Below, piece by piece: positions 50,401 to 59,403 of a stretch of DNA of 64,000 bases. This DNA comes from JAMQPK01 sp963761975. Its GTDB lineage: Bacteria; Acidobacteriota; Vicinamibacteria; Vicinamibacterales; JAMQPK01. Position numbers and translations under genes: made by a program. Every line of letters begins with the position of its first letter. Position 1 is the stretch's first letter. Under the pieces are notes generated by a model. That model did not search any database and was not told where the DNA came from. It saw nothing but the letters and a program-made list of their open reading frames with translations. The DNA lies in assembly GCA_963761975.1 (NCBI GenBank), contig CAVXIR010000002.1, positions 1,488,001 to 1,552,000 on the forward strand, read 5' to 3'.

Positions 50401-51483
50401 ATGCCGGGAGCACCGCGCACCAATCCAGCCGCCCCCCGCGGCGCTCAGGCAGATCTGGCCGCCCGTCTCGTGCAAGGGGCGGAGGCTCTGCAGGACCGGC
50501 TGAATCGCCGGGACACGCTCATTGAATTGATCCGTTCGGTTAACGCAACGCATGACCCGCAGAAGGTTGCGGACGCGCTGCTGGGGCAGGTGCAGCCATG
50601 GTTTCCCGCGGCGTGCCTTGTTGTCGCTGTTCAGGACGGATCGCAGCACGCCTCGCTCATCGCCGAGCGCGGCCCGTGCGCGACGTACGGCGATGAGCTC
50701 GAACGGGTCGCCCGCTGGATTACCGAGCACAACGAAGAATTCATGACCGCCAGCCTCGCGAACGACCAGCGCGTGTCCGACGGGCCGGCGGCGAGCGTCA
50801 TCGGGTTTCCCCTGCGCTGCCGGGCGCGAACGATTGGCGCGCTGATTATGCTCGATCCGACACCGTCGACAGACACGCCGAAGCTGCCGCACGAAGTCAT
50901 GCTGGCGCTCCGTACGGTGCTCGAGGGGCCGGTGCTGGCGCTCGACACGGCGCTGCACCTTCGCCGCACCGAAGAGCTCTCGGTCACCGACGATCTGACG
51001 AGTTTGTATAACTCGAGGTACTTGAATCAGGTGCTGCGCCGTGAATCGAAGCGGGCGTCGCGCAGCGGGCGTCCACTTTCGCTGTTATTTCTCGATCTCG
51101 ACGGCTTCAAATCGGTCAACGATACGCACGGGCATCTCTGTGGCAGCCGTGCGCTGGTCGAAGCGGCCGGCGTCATCCGGGGATGCGCGCGTGAAACGGA
51201 CGTGCCCGCGCGCTTCGGCGGCGATGAGTTTGCCCTCGTGCTGCCCGACACGGGTAGCGAGGGTGCCGTGCAGGTAGCCGAACGCGTGCGCGAGCGCATT
51301 GCGGCGCACTCGTTTCTGAAGGGCGATGGTCTGGATATCCGCTTAACGGCGTCGGTGGGCGTGGCGACGTTGCCCGATGTTGCGGCGTCGGCGGAGGAAT
51401 TGGTTAGAGCGGCCGATACCGCGATGTACCGCGTGAAAGACCGCGGGAAGAACGGCGTCGTGCTGGCAACGGAGCCGATGTAA
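50401..51483 (+). CDS. GAF-GGDEF diguanylate cyclase
   Basis: 360 residues. The N-terminal half (about 30-170) fits a GAF-like sensor (RDTLIELIRSVNATHDPQKV, VIGFPLRCRARTIGALIML). The C-terminal GGDEF domain has DDLTSLYNSRYL, LSLLFLDLDGFKSVNDTHGH, and RFGGDEFALVLP, the intact active site, with no RxxD inhibitory site visible upstream. It makes cyclic di-GMP, for which the PilZ protein at 6434-7660 is a possible receptor. It precedes mreB by 87 bases, on the same strand, perhaps with its own promoter. Confidence 0.9.
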   Translation: MPGAPRTNPAAPRGAQADLAARLVQGAEALQDRLNRRDTLIELIRSVNATHDPQKVADALLGQVQPWFPAACLVVAVQDGSQHASLIAERGPCATYGDELERVARWITEHNEEFMTASLANDQRVSDGPAASVIGFPLRCRARTIGALIMLDPTPSTDTPKLPHEVMLALRTVLEGPVLALDTALHLRRTEELSVTDDLTSLYNSRYLNQVLRRESKRASRSGRPLSLLFLDLDGFKSVNDTHGHLCGSRALVEAAGVIRGCARETDVPARFGGDEFALVLPDTGSEGAVQVAERVRERIAAHSFLKGDGLDIRLTASVGVATLPDVAASAEELVRAADTAMYRVKDRGKNGVVLATEPM

Positions 51484-51570
51484 CGATGGATCTGGAGATC
51501 TTGGGAATCTGGCGATCTGAGTTCAAAGTTCAGTCGTTCACGAGTGCACTAGTTACAGCGTAAGGAGCTT

Positions 51571-52596
51571 ATGAGCCTTCGTTCGGTCTTCTCTCTCTTC
51601 TCGAGCGATCTCGCGATAGATCTCGGCACCGCCAACACGTGCGTCTATGCGCGCGGGAAGGGCATCGTCGTCAACGAGCCGTCGATTGTGGCGATCAACA
51701 AGCTGAACGGCCGTGTCGAAGCGGTCGGGCGCGACGCCAAAGAGATGCTCGGCCGCACGCCGGGCAACATCGTGGCCATCAAGCCGATGAAGGACGGCGT
51801 GATTGCCGACTTCGAAGTCACCGAGAAGATGCTCACGTACTTCATCAAGAAGGCGCACAATCGAAATGTGTGGGTGAGGCCGCGCATTGTCATTGGCGTA
51901 CCGTCAGAGATTACCCAGGTCGAGAAGCGCGCCGTGAAGGACAGTGCATACCGGGCAAAAGCCAGCGAAGTGCACCTGGTGGAAGAAGCGATGGCTGCGG
52001 CGATTGGTGCGGGGATGCCCATTACCGAGCCGTCGGGCAACATGATCGTCGACATCGGAGGCGGCACGACCGACATCGCCGTCATCTCTCTGGCGGGCAT
52101 CGTTTACAGCAAGGCCGTGCGTGTCGCGGGCAACGAGATGGATGAAGCGATCATCCAGTACATCCGCAAGACCTACAACCTGCTCATCGGCGAGCGCACC
52201 GCCGAACAGATCAAGATTGAGATCGGCTCGGCATATCCGCTCGAGGAGAGGATGACGATGGAAATCAAGGGACGCCACCTCATCGAGGGCGTGCCGAAGA
52301 CCATCACGATCACCGACGAGGAGATCCGGGAGGCGCTGACCGAAACGGTCAACGTCATTGTCGATGCCGTACGTGTGGCGCTCGAACGCACTCCTCCGGA
52401 ACTGTCTGCCGATATCGTCGACCGCGGCATCGTGCTGACCGGCGGCGGGTCGATGTTGAAGAATCTGGATAAGCGTCTGAGAGAGGAAACCGGACTGCCG
52501 CTGGCGATGGCGGAAGATCCGCTGTCATCCGTGGTGCTCGGTGCCGGAAAGATGCTCTCGGACTTTAACTTGCTACGCAAGATTTCGATCGATTAG
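51571..52596 (+). CDS. mreB: Rod-shape-determining protein MreB
   Basis: 341 residues with AAGGAG before the ATG. Actin-fold motifs: SDLAIDLGTANTCVYARGKG (phosphate 1), NMIVDIGGGTTDIAVISLAG (phosphate 2), GIVLTGGGSMLKNLD (adenosine). MreB filaments guide lateral cell-wall synthesis. It starts a tight mreBCD-mrdA-rodA cluster, so the organism is probably a rod. Confidence 0.97.
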   Translation: MSLRSVFSLFSSDLAIDLGTANTCVYARGKGIVVNEPSIVAINKLNGRVEAVGRDAKEMLGRTPGNIVAIKPMKDGVIADFEVTEKMLTYFIKKAHNRNVWVRPRIVIGVPSEITQVEKRAVKDSAYRAKASEVHLVEEAMAAAIGAGMPITEPSGNMIVDIGGGTTDIAVISLAGIVYSKAVRVAGNEMDEAIIQYIRKTYNLLIGERTAEQIKIEIGSAYPLEERMTMEIKGRHLIEGVPKTITITDEEIREALTETVNVIVDAVRVALERTPPELSADIVDRGIVLTGGGSMLKNLDKRLREETGLPLAMAEDPLSSVVLGAGKMLSDFNLLRKISID

Positions 52597-52611
52597 GTCA
52601 CCTTGCAGGCC

Positions 52612-53451
52612 ATGGCCAGTGATTTTCGTCAGCGCACAGCGGTGCTCTTCATTGCTGTGATGCTGGGGCACATCATTCTCATCTCGGCGCAGGTGAACTC
52701 GAAGAGGGGTGTGCCGCTGCTCGAAGTGATTACGTTTGGTGCGTTCGCCGAGGTTCAGCGTGGTGCGGCCGGGTTTACGGGCGGGTTTCGCAACGCGTGG
52801 AAGGGGTACGTGGATCTTCGCGGCGCGCGCGCCGAGAACGAGCGGCTGAAGGTGCAGCTCGGCGCTCTGCAGGTGCAGTTTCAGCAAGAGCGCGCACGAG
52901 CCGAGCGCGCGCGACAGTTGGAGCACCTCCTCGGTTTCCGGAATGACCTGAACATCGACACGCTGCCTGCCGAAGTCATCGGTGCTGGCGCAACGAGCGA
53001 CTTTCGGGTCCTCACCATCGACAGGGGATCGAAGAACGGCGTTGTCACCAACATGGCGGTCATCGCGCCGACTGGCGTCGTGGGGCGCGTGGTGACGCCG
53101 ACGCACCATGCGTCGAAAGTTCAGTTGCTCATCGACCGCAACGCGGCCGCCGGCGGGCTCGTCGAGCGGACGCGCGCCCAGGGCATCGTCGTCGGCAAGG
53201 GCGAGGAGATCGTCCGCATGGATTTCGTCGCCGCCACGGCCGACGTGAAGATCGGTGACACGATCGTCACATCGGGTATCGACGGGATTTACCCCAGGGG
53301 CTTCGTCATCGGCAAAGTGGAACGCGTTGGCAGCGGCAACGGGATCTACAAAACGGTTGAGGTTCGTCCGTCCGTAGATTTCAACCGGCTCGAGGAAGTG
53401 CTTGTGGTGAAGACACCGCCGTCGCAGGCGACGCCAGAAAAGGGCCCCTAG
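52612..53451 (+). CDS. mreC: Rod-shape protein MreC
   Basis: 279 residues from ATG 52612; a TTG at 52603 would add three residues. One membrane helix (TAVLFIAVMLGHIILISAQV), a coiled coil (LRGARAENERLKVQLGALQV), and the periplasmic double beta-barrel core (VIGAGATSDFRVLTIDRGSK, NGVVTNMAVIAPTGVVGRVV, TSGIDGIYPRGFVIGKVERV). It links MreB to PBP2/RodA. Its stop overlaps the mreD GTG by one base. Confidence 0.93.
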   Translation: MASDFRQRTAVLFIAVMLGHIILISAQVNSKRGVPLLEVITFGAFAEVQRGAAGFTGGFRNAWKGYVDLRGARAENERLKVQLGALQVQFQQERARAERARQLEHLLGFRNDLNIDTLPAEVIGAGATSDFRVLTIDRGSKNGVVTNMAVIAPTGVVGRVVTPTHHASKVQLLIDRNAAAGGLVERTRAQGIVVGKGEEIVRMDFVAATADVKIGDTIVTSGIDGIYPRGFVIGKVERVGSGNGIYKTVEVRPSVDFNRLEEVLVVKTPPSQATPEKGP

Positions 53452-54020
53452 TGAGGGCCATTGCCACTGTACTGGTCATTGTCATCGCGCTGGCCCTGCA
53501 GACGTCGATCGCCTATCTCACACCTGGCGCCGGCCTTGTCGACCTTGTGTTCGTGGCTGTGGTCTACATCGCCCTCAGCGGCGGGCCTACGGAGGGCCTG
53601 ATTGCGGGTGCTGTCGCCGGCCTGGCACAGGATGCGCTTTCAGCGACCAGTGCCCTGGATGTTTCGATCGGTGCGGGCACGGTCAGCATGCGCAGCATCA
53701 TCGGGATAGGGGGACTGGCAAAGACCGTTGTGGGCTTTTTCGCCGGCATCATCGGCAGCCAGTTCATCGTTGCACGGCCGTTGCCGAGGGCGCTGGTATT
53801 TTTCGCAGCGACGGTCGCCCATGCGATCATATTTGTGGGGCTTTATCGGGTCATCGACCGCGGCTACGAGCTGACGACGTATGGCGCGATTTTCCGCCAG
53901 GCGGGCGCCAACGCGCTTGTGGGTGTGCTGGTCTTCCAGATCGCCGATTTTCTGCCGAGTTTCGTCGATCGCCGTCGTCCGATGGGTGGCGGGATGCGGA
54001 TTACTCGAAGGCTCGAATAG
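53451..54020 (+). CDS. mreD: Rod-shape protein MreD
   Basis: 189 residues from GTG 53451. About five to six hydrophobic helices (AIATVLVIVIALALQTSIAY, VDLVFVAVVYIALSGGPTEG, GLIAGAVAGLAQDALSA, AKTVVGFFAGIIGSQFIVAR). The GLxxGxxxGLxQD pattern is typical of MreD. It completes the inner-membrane Mre complex. A repeat of the word CTAAGGG fills the 30-base gap to mrdA. Confidence 0.88.
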   Translation: MRAIATVLVIVIALALQTSIAYLTPGAGLVDLVFVAVVYIALSGGPTEGLIAGAVAGLAQDALSATSALDVSIGAGTVSMRSIIGIGGLAKTVVGFFAGIIGSQFIVARPLPRALVFFAATVAHAIIFVGLYRVIDRGYELTTYGAIFRQAGANALVGVLVFQIADFLPSFVDRRRPMGGGMRITRRLE

Positions 54021-54050
54021 GACTAAGGCTAAGGGCTAAAAGGCTAAGGG

Positions 54051-56006
54051 ATGGCTGATTTCACCGGACCCGTTGAGGATCGTCGAAGCGTCACCATTCG
54101 GCTGGGGATTCTACAGGTCGGGTGTGCCGTGGTCTTTACGCTGCTCGCCTTCAGCTTCTGGTTCTTCCAGGTCGTCCAGCACGAAAAATACAAGGAGCTT
54201 GCCGAGAACAATCATCAGCGCACGCTTGCACTGCGTGCGCCGCGGGGCGTCCTCTACGACCGCGACGGGCGTCCGCTCGTCGAAAACCGGAGTTCCTTCA
54301 CGATTTCCATTGTTCGCGAGCACACGAAGGACATCGGTCACACGATTCGCGTACTGTCCGAGGTCGCTGGCCTGGATCCGAAATTCGTGACCGATATCGT
54401 CAACCGGAATCGCCGTGAGCCGACCTACCGACCGATCTTGATCGTCGACGATGCGTCGCTTGCTCAGGTTGCCGCGGTTCTCGCGCGCCGCCTCGAGTCG
54501 GAGTTGCCTGACGTGCTGGTCGAAGAAGTCCCGACGCGGTTGTACCCGACCGAAGCGTTCGCCGCCCACCTGTTCGGCTACGTTGGCGAAGCGAGTGAAG
54601 GTCAGGTTGAGGCCGAAGGGCTGCAGAGCGGCGCCATAGTGGGCCAGGCCGGCGTCGAAAAGATCTACAACAAGCTGTTGATGGGTGAGGACGGCGCGCG
54701 TCAGGTCAAGGTCAACAGCATGGGTCGCGAAATCGAGACCATCCGAGAGATTCCCTATCACGAGGGCCGGCGCGTGCAGTTGACCATCGACATGGACCTG
54801 CAGCGTGCCGCTGAGGAGGGATTCAAAGCCGGTGGGTTCAACGGCGCGGCTGTTGTGATGGATCCGCGAACCGGCGAGGTGCTCGCGTTCACCAGCCGTC
54901 CTGGTTACGACCCCAATGATTTCGCTGCGGGCATCGATCGCACGACGTGGACCGGGCTCAATACCGATCCGTTGAAGCCGCTGCAGAACCGCGCGATTCA
55001 GGGCCTCTACTCGCCGGGATCCACCTTCAAGATCGTGGTGGAGGTTGCCGCCCTCGAGGAAGGCATCATCCGCCCCGACTTCAGGGTGTTCTGCGGTGGC
55101 AGCGCCGTTTTCTTCGGCCGCCCGTTCCAATGCTGGAAGAAAGGCGGGCACGGCAGCGTCGACATGCGTCACGCGTTGGAGGGGTCGTGTAACGTGTACC
55201 ACTACACGATTGGCAACATGGTCGGCGTCGACAAGATTCACAAGTGGGCTACCTTGCTCGGCCTCGGGGAAAAGACCGGCATCGATCTCCCGAACGAGAT
55301 TGAAGGGCTCGTGCCGTCGACCGAGTGGAAGCGAAAGCGATACAACGAGAAATGGTACGCCGGCGAAACCATTTCCGTCTCGATTGGGCAGGGGCAGGTC
55401 TCGATCACGCCGATCTCTCTCGCCGTCATGATGTCGACGGTCGCGAACGGCGGAACGCGCTACGTACCACACCTGTTGAAGGCGATCATGGACGAGGGTG
55501 GCGGCTGGAAGCCCGTGCAGCCACCTGCCCCCAAGTCGCGAGTTCAGTTGAAGCCCGAAACGATTGCGGCGCTGCACGACGGTCTGTACCTGGTCGTCAA
55601 CGGGGCTGGCACCGGCGCGCGGGCACGCATTCCAGGCAGGGACGTCTCCGGCAAGACGGGAACGGCCCAGGTCATCTCGCTGTCGGGTGGCAGGAAAGCC
55701 GCCGGCCGCACCGAGCGCGACCTTCGCGACCATGGCTGGTTCGTCTTTTTCGCGCCGCGCGACAATCCCGAAATCGCCGGTGTTGTTTTCGGCGAGCACA
55801 ACGAGCACGGTTCAACGTCGGCGCCGATTGCGAAGCACGTAATCGAAACGTACTTCGCCAAGAAGGACGGTCTGCCGCTGCCGAAGCTGTCGATGCCCGC
55901 TCCCGATCCCAATCTCCAGCGCGATGAGCCGTCCTTGCCGGAGCCGGAGCCCCCGGTCGTTCAGGCGAATCCGGGCGGTCAAAGTGGTCGCGCAGGCGGG
56001 AACTGA
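54051..56006 (+). CDS. mrdA: Penicillin-binding protein 2 (MrdA)
   Basis: 651 residues. One N-terminal helix (LGILQVGCAVVFTLLAFSFW), the PBP dimer domain (HQRTLALRAPRGVLYDRDGR), and the transpeptidase with YSPGSTFK (active Ser/Lys), GSCN (SxN) and SGKTGTA (KTG). It is a class B PBP that crosslinks lateral peptidoglycan with RodA. A Pro-rich C-terminal tail (DEPSLPEPEPPVVQA) is added. Its TGA overlaps the rodA ATG (TGATG). Confidence 0.96.
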   Translation: MADFTGPVEDRRSVTIRLGILQVGCAVVFTLLAFSFWFFQVVQHEKYKELAENNHQRTLALRAPRGVLYDRDGRPLVENRSSFTISIVREHTKDIGHTIRVLSEVAGLDPKFVTDIVNRNRREPTYRPILIVDDASLAQVAAVLARRLESELPDVLVEEVPTRLYPTEAFAAHLFGYVGEASEGQVEAEGLQSGAIVGQAGVEKIYNKLLMGEDGARQVKVNSMGREIETIREIPYHEGRRVQLTIDMDLQRAAEEGFKAGGFNGAAVVMDPRTGEVLAFTSRPGYDPNDFAAGIDRTTWTGLNTDPLKPLQNRAIQGLYSPGSTFKIVVEVAALEEGIIRPDFRVFCGGSAVFFGRPFQCWKKGGHGSVDMRHALEGSCNVYHYTIGNMVGVDKIHKWATLLGLGEKTGIDLPNEIEGLVPSTEWKRKRYNEKWYAGETISVSIGQGQVSITPISLAVMMSTVANGGTRYVPHLLKAIMDEGGGWKPVQPPAPKSRVQLKPETIAALHDGLYLVVNGAGTGARARIPGRDVSGKTGTAQVISLSGGRKAAGRTERDLRDHGWFVFFAPRDNPEIAGVVFGEHNEHGSTSAPIAKHVIETYFAKKDGLPLPKLSMPAPDPNLQRDEPSLPEPEPPVVQANPGGQSGRAGGN

Positions 56007-57088
56007 TGCTCGAACGACGCCTCTTTCTCCATCTCGACTGGCTCCTCATCGGCGCGATTTTCTCTCTGTCGATGATCGGCATCGCCATGATCTACAGCAC
56101 CACAGGAGGCTGGCGACTTCCTGTCGTTCAGTTGTACGCGGTCATCATCGGTGTGATCGCCTTCGCGGTGTGCCTGTCGATCGACTACCGCGCCCTGACG
56201 GACAAGTCCCACTTCGTCTACCTCGCTCTGCTCGGCCTGCTCGTGTACGTGCTGCTCTTCGGCACGACTGCCGGCGGCGCCCGCCGCTGGATTTCGCTCG
56301 GGGCGTTCAACCTTCAGCCCTCTGAATTCGCCAAGGTCGGCGTAGCGCTCGTGCTCGCGAAGTTCTTCGGCGAGAACCGTCGCGGCGCTCCAACCTCGGG
56401 CGACCTCGTCATCGCTGGGTTCCTGGCGGGTCTGCCGCTCGTCCTGATCGCGCGCGAGCCCGATCTCGGAACGGCGGTCACACTGATCCCCATCTATCTT
56501 GGAATTGCCTACGTCGCCGGGATGCGGATGCGCATCCTCGGCATCCTCGCGGCCGTCGCCATCGTCGCGGCGCCGATCGCGTGGAGTTATGCGCTCAAGC
56601 CCTATCAGAAGAGCCGCGTCGAGACGTTTCTCGATCCGTCGCTGGATCCCAAAGGCGCCGGGTATCAGCAGATCCAGGCGCAGATTACCGTCGGCTCCGG
56701 CGGCTTGTGGGGCAAGGGCTATCGCAAGGGCACGCAGGGTCAGCTCAGGTTCCTGCCCGTCGCCCACAACGATTTCATTTTTTCGGCGCTCGCGGAGGAA
56801 CAGGGATTCGCCGGTGTGCTCATCGTGCTGAGCCTGTACTTGATCGTGATCTGGCGCTCGCTCGAGGCCGCTCGCCTCGCCAAAGATCGGCTGGGCGCGT
56901 ACCTCGTGATGGGCGTTCTTTCCACGTTCGCATTCCAGGTCATCTACAACATTGCCATGTCGGCCGGTCTGCTGCCGGTCAAGGGTTTGACGCTTCCGTT
57001 GTTGAGCTACGGCGGGTCGTCGATGATCGCCACGCTGGCGAGCTTCGGCCTGGTGCTCAGCGTCCGGATGCGCCGGTTTACTAACTAG
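56006..57088 (+). CDS. rodA: Peptidoglycan glycosyltransferase RodA
   Basis: 360 residues of SEDS family, about ten helices. Signatures: LGAFNLQPSEFAKVGVALVL, REPDLGTAVTLIPIYLGIAY (catalytic Asp in EPDLGT), and LTLPLLSYGGSSMIATLASF. It polymerises glycan strands with PBP2. Last gene of the shape operon; a repeat of AGCTAC follows (57085-57105). Confidence 0.95.
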   Translation: MLERRLFLHLDWLLIGAIFSLSMIGIAMIYSTTGGWRLPVVQLYAVIIGVIAFAVCLSIDYRALTDKSHFVYLALLGLLVYVLLFGTTAGGARRWISLGAFNLQPSEFAKVGVALVLAKFFGENRRGAPTSGDLVIAGFLAGLPLVLIAREPDLGTAVTLIPIYLGIAYVAGMRMRILGILAAVAIVAAPIAWSYALKPYQKSRVETFLDPSLDPKGAGYQQIQAQITVGSGGLWGKGYRKGTQGQLRFLPVAHNDFIFSALAEEQGFAGVLIVLSLYLIVIWRSLEAARLAKDRLGAYLVMGVLSTFAFQVIYNIAMSAGLLPVKGLTLPLLSYGGSSMIATLASFGLVLSVRMRRFTN

Positions 57089-57203
57089 CTACGAGCTACA
57101 AGCTGAATGGATCGGTTCATGAGCAACGCTTTGCGAACATTGATGATGGTCATTCGCGCGCTCTGCTCGGCTTTCGGCGCCGATCCGCAATGGAGCTTCG
57201 CGA

Positions 57204-58781
57204 ATGCAGAAGGAAATGATCATCTCGGCCAACGGGCACGAGACGATGGTCGCCATTCTCGAGGAAGATCTCGTGACAGAGATCTTCGTCGAGCGCGAGC
57301 GGCATCGAGGGGTGGTTGGGAATGTCTACAAGGGCCGGGTATCGAAAGTGCTGCCTGGCATGCAATGCGCGTTCATTGACATCGGTCTCGAGCGCGACGG
57401 GTTCCTCTACGTTTCGGACGTCGTCAATACCATCGAGGAGTTCGATCGGCTCGACTCGGGGGACGACGACGAGCACGACGAGGCCGGCGGCAACGGCAAG
57501 GGCCCCGGTGGTGATCGCGGCAAGGGGCGCGATCGGGGACCGCAGCCGAAAATCGAAGAGCTCCTGAAGGAAGGGCAGGAGATCGTCGTTCAGGTGGCCA
57601 AGGAACCCCTGGGCACCAAGGGTGCACGCCTGACCTCGCACGCGACGCTGGCCGGCCGCTTTCTCGTCTTCATGCCGACGGTCGATCACATCGGCGTCTC
57701 CCGCAAAATCGACTCGCGCGACGAGCGCAATCGCCTGCGCGGCATCGTCAGGAAATTCCGAGACGAGCACGGCTTCGGCGGCGGCGTCATCATCCGCACC
57801 GCAGCCGGCAGCCGTCCCGAAGCCGATATCCTGAGCGACCTCGATTATTTCAACGACATCTGGAAAGAGACGCGTCACAAGTTCGAGACGTCACGCGCAC
57901 CGATGGTGATCTATCGCGAGCAGAGCCTGGTCGCCAAGCTGATTCGCGACCTGCTGACCGAAGAGTTCTCGGCCATTCGCATCGACAACGCCCAGGAGTA
58001 CCGGCACGTCATGGACCTGGTTGCGCGCATCATGCCGAACCTGGCGACGCGCGTGAAGCTCTATACGAAGGACTACCCGATCTTCGAGGAGTACGGCGTC
58101 CAGGGCGAGATCGACAAGGCGCTCAAGAGCAAAGTGTGGCTCAAATCGGGCAGCTCCATCGTTATCAATCAGACAGAGGCGCTCGTCGCCATCGACGTCA
58201 ACACGGGCCGCTACGTCGGTAAGCGCACCGGCCGGCTGGAAGACACCATCGTCAAAACGAACCTCGAAGCCGTGAAGGAAATCGTGCGGCAGATCCGGCT
58301 GCGCGATCTGGGCGGGATCATCGTGCTCGACTTCATCGATATGGAAGAGCGCAAGAACCGGCAGAAGGTCTTCCAGGCGGTTGAACTGGAGCTCAAGAAG
58401 GATCGCTCGCCGTCGAAACTGCTTCAGGTGTCGGACTTCGGCCTCGTGATCGTGACGCGCAAGCGAGTCAAACAAAGCCTCGAGCGCGTCCTGACCGAGC
58501 CTTGCCCGTATTGCTCGGGCACGGGCGTCATCAAGTCGAGCTCGACGATCTGCTACGAGATTCTGTCGGAGGTCAAGAAGATCGGCGCCGATCTCAACGG
58601 CGGGGGAGTGATGCTGCGGGTGAATCCGGAGATCGCGCGCGCGCTCAAGGAAGAAGAGCGAGCCGTGATGGCGGATCTGAAGCAGGCGCTCGGCAAAGAC
58701 GTGACGATCAAGCCGGATACCCATCTGCATCACGAGCAGTTCGATCTGATGGCGTTGTCGGATCGATACGTGCGCCACTAG
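57204..58781 (+). CDS. rng: Ribonuclease G/E family endoribonuclease
   Basis: 525 residues. S1 domain (GNVYKGRVSKVLPGMQCAFI, through LERDGFLYVSDV) with an inserted Gly/Asp-rich loop (DSGDDDEHDEAGGNGKGPGG). The catalytic domain has LVAIDVNTGRYVGKR and GGIIVLDFIDMEERKNR (catalytic Asp residues), and the zinc link CPYCSGTG. It processes and degrades RNA, including rRNA precursors. There is no long RNase E scaffold tail, so it is RNase G-like. It follows rodA by 115 bases, a common arrangement with mre genes. Confidence 0.93.
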   Translation: MQKEMIISANGHETMVAILEEDLVTEIFVERERHRGVVGNVYKGRVSKVLPGMQCAFIDIGLERDGFLYVSDVVNTIEEFDRLDSGDDDEHDEAGGNGKGPGGDRGKGRDRGPQPKIEELLKEGQEIVVQVAKEPLGTKGARLTSHATLAGRFLVFMPTVDHIGVSRKIDSRDERNRLRGIVRKFRDEHGFGGGVIIRTAAGSRPEADILSDLDYFNDIWKETRHKFETSRAPMVIYREQSLVAKLIRDLLTEEFSAIRIDNAQEYRHVMDLVARIMPNLATRVKLYTKDYPIFEEYGVQGEIDKALKSKVWLKSGSSIVINQTEALVAIDVNTGRYVGKRTGRLEDTIVKTNLEAVKEIVRQIRLRDLGGIIVLDFIDMEERKNRQKVFQAVELELKKDRSPSKLLQVSDFGLVIVTRKRVKQSLERVLTEPCPYCSGTGVIKSSSTICYEILSEVKKIGADLNGGGVMLRVNPEIARALKEEERAVMADLKQALGKDVTIKPDTHLHHEQFDLMALSDRYVRH

Positions 58782-58829
58782 TCTAAACGCGCTCCATTCG
58801 CAGATTGTGAGATCCCTAATCCGTACGTA

Positions 58830-58972
58830 GTGTCCGGCTTTAGCCAGGCTTTAGCCGGACCAAGGTGACCCCGAGGCAGATAGCTGGACCCGACGCAACC
58901 TGCAGTGACCCGAGGCGGATAGCAGGGCTTCACGTCGGTGGCGCGGGGCTTCAGCCCTGCCAGGAGGATGGC
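58830..58972 (+). repeat. Palindromic/REP-like repeats before padR
   Basis: GTCCGGCT...AGCCGGAC (from about 58830) forms a long hairpin. ACCCGAGGC(A/G)GATAGC occurs twice (about 58868 and 58911), and GGGGCTTCAGCCCTG near 58946 is another palindrome. The region has no gene and looks like a dispersed repeat cassette. Confidence 0.5.
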
Positions 58973-59014
58973 CGGCTAAAGGTGTGTGGCCGCGGGGAGC
59001 GTTCCAAGTATTAA

Positions 59015-59049
59015 GTAGACACTCACTGAATATGAGGTAGTTTGTCTAC
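59015..59049. promoter_or_regulatory. GTAGACA-N21-TGTCTAC operator before padR
   Basis: An inverted repeat GTAGACA (59015-59021) and TGTCTAC (59043-59049) ends three bases before the padR ATG. This is a likely PadR autoregulatory operator that covers the start of the gene. Confidence 0.55.
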
Positions 59050-59052
59050 ACA

Positions 59053-59403
59053 ATGAAGCAGCCCTCGCGCGTGGACCTTCTGCAAGGCACTCTGGATCTG
59101 CTGATCCTGCGCACGCTGTTGTTCGGGCCTACCCACGGTCACGCGATCGCGAAACACATTCAGCGCACATCAGAGGACCTGCTTCAGGTTGAGACCGGGT
59201 CGCTGTACCCCGCCCTGCACCGCCTCGAAGCGAAAGGGCTGGTCGCGGCGTCCTGGGATCTCTCAGACAAGGGAAAGCGCGCCAAGTACTATCGGCTGAC
59301 GGCTGCCGGCAAACGACACCTGTCGGCCGAGCAGAGCCGTTGGGATGCGTTTTCGCGCGCGATGGGCCTGGTGCTGAAGCCTGCCGCGGAGGAGCCGTCG
59401 TGA
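59053..59403 (+). CDS. PadR-family regulator
   Basis: 116 residues. Typical winged helix: LLQGTLDLLILRTLLFGPTH, GHAIAKHIQRTSEDLLQVET and GSLYPALHRLEAKGLVAASW, then GKRAKYYRLTAAGKRHL. In Acidobacteria such regulators precede macB/ftsX-type permease genes, as here (GTGA overlap at 59400-59403). It probably represses the pair through the flanking dyad. Confidence 0.92.
   Translation: MKQPSRVDLLQGTLDLLILRTLLFGPTHGHAIAKHIQRTSEDLLQVETGSLYPALHRLEAKGLVAASWDLSDKGKRAKYYRLTAAGKRHLSAEQSRWDAFSRAMGLVLKPAAEEPS

Noticed and set aside
54111..55808. 565-codon minus-strand open frame
   Set aside because: Antisense to intact mrdA; low-complexity translation with no family signs.
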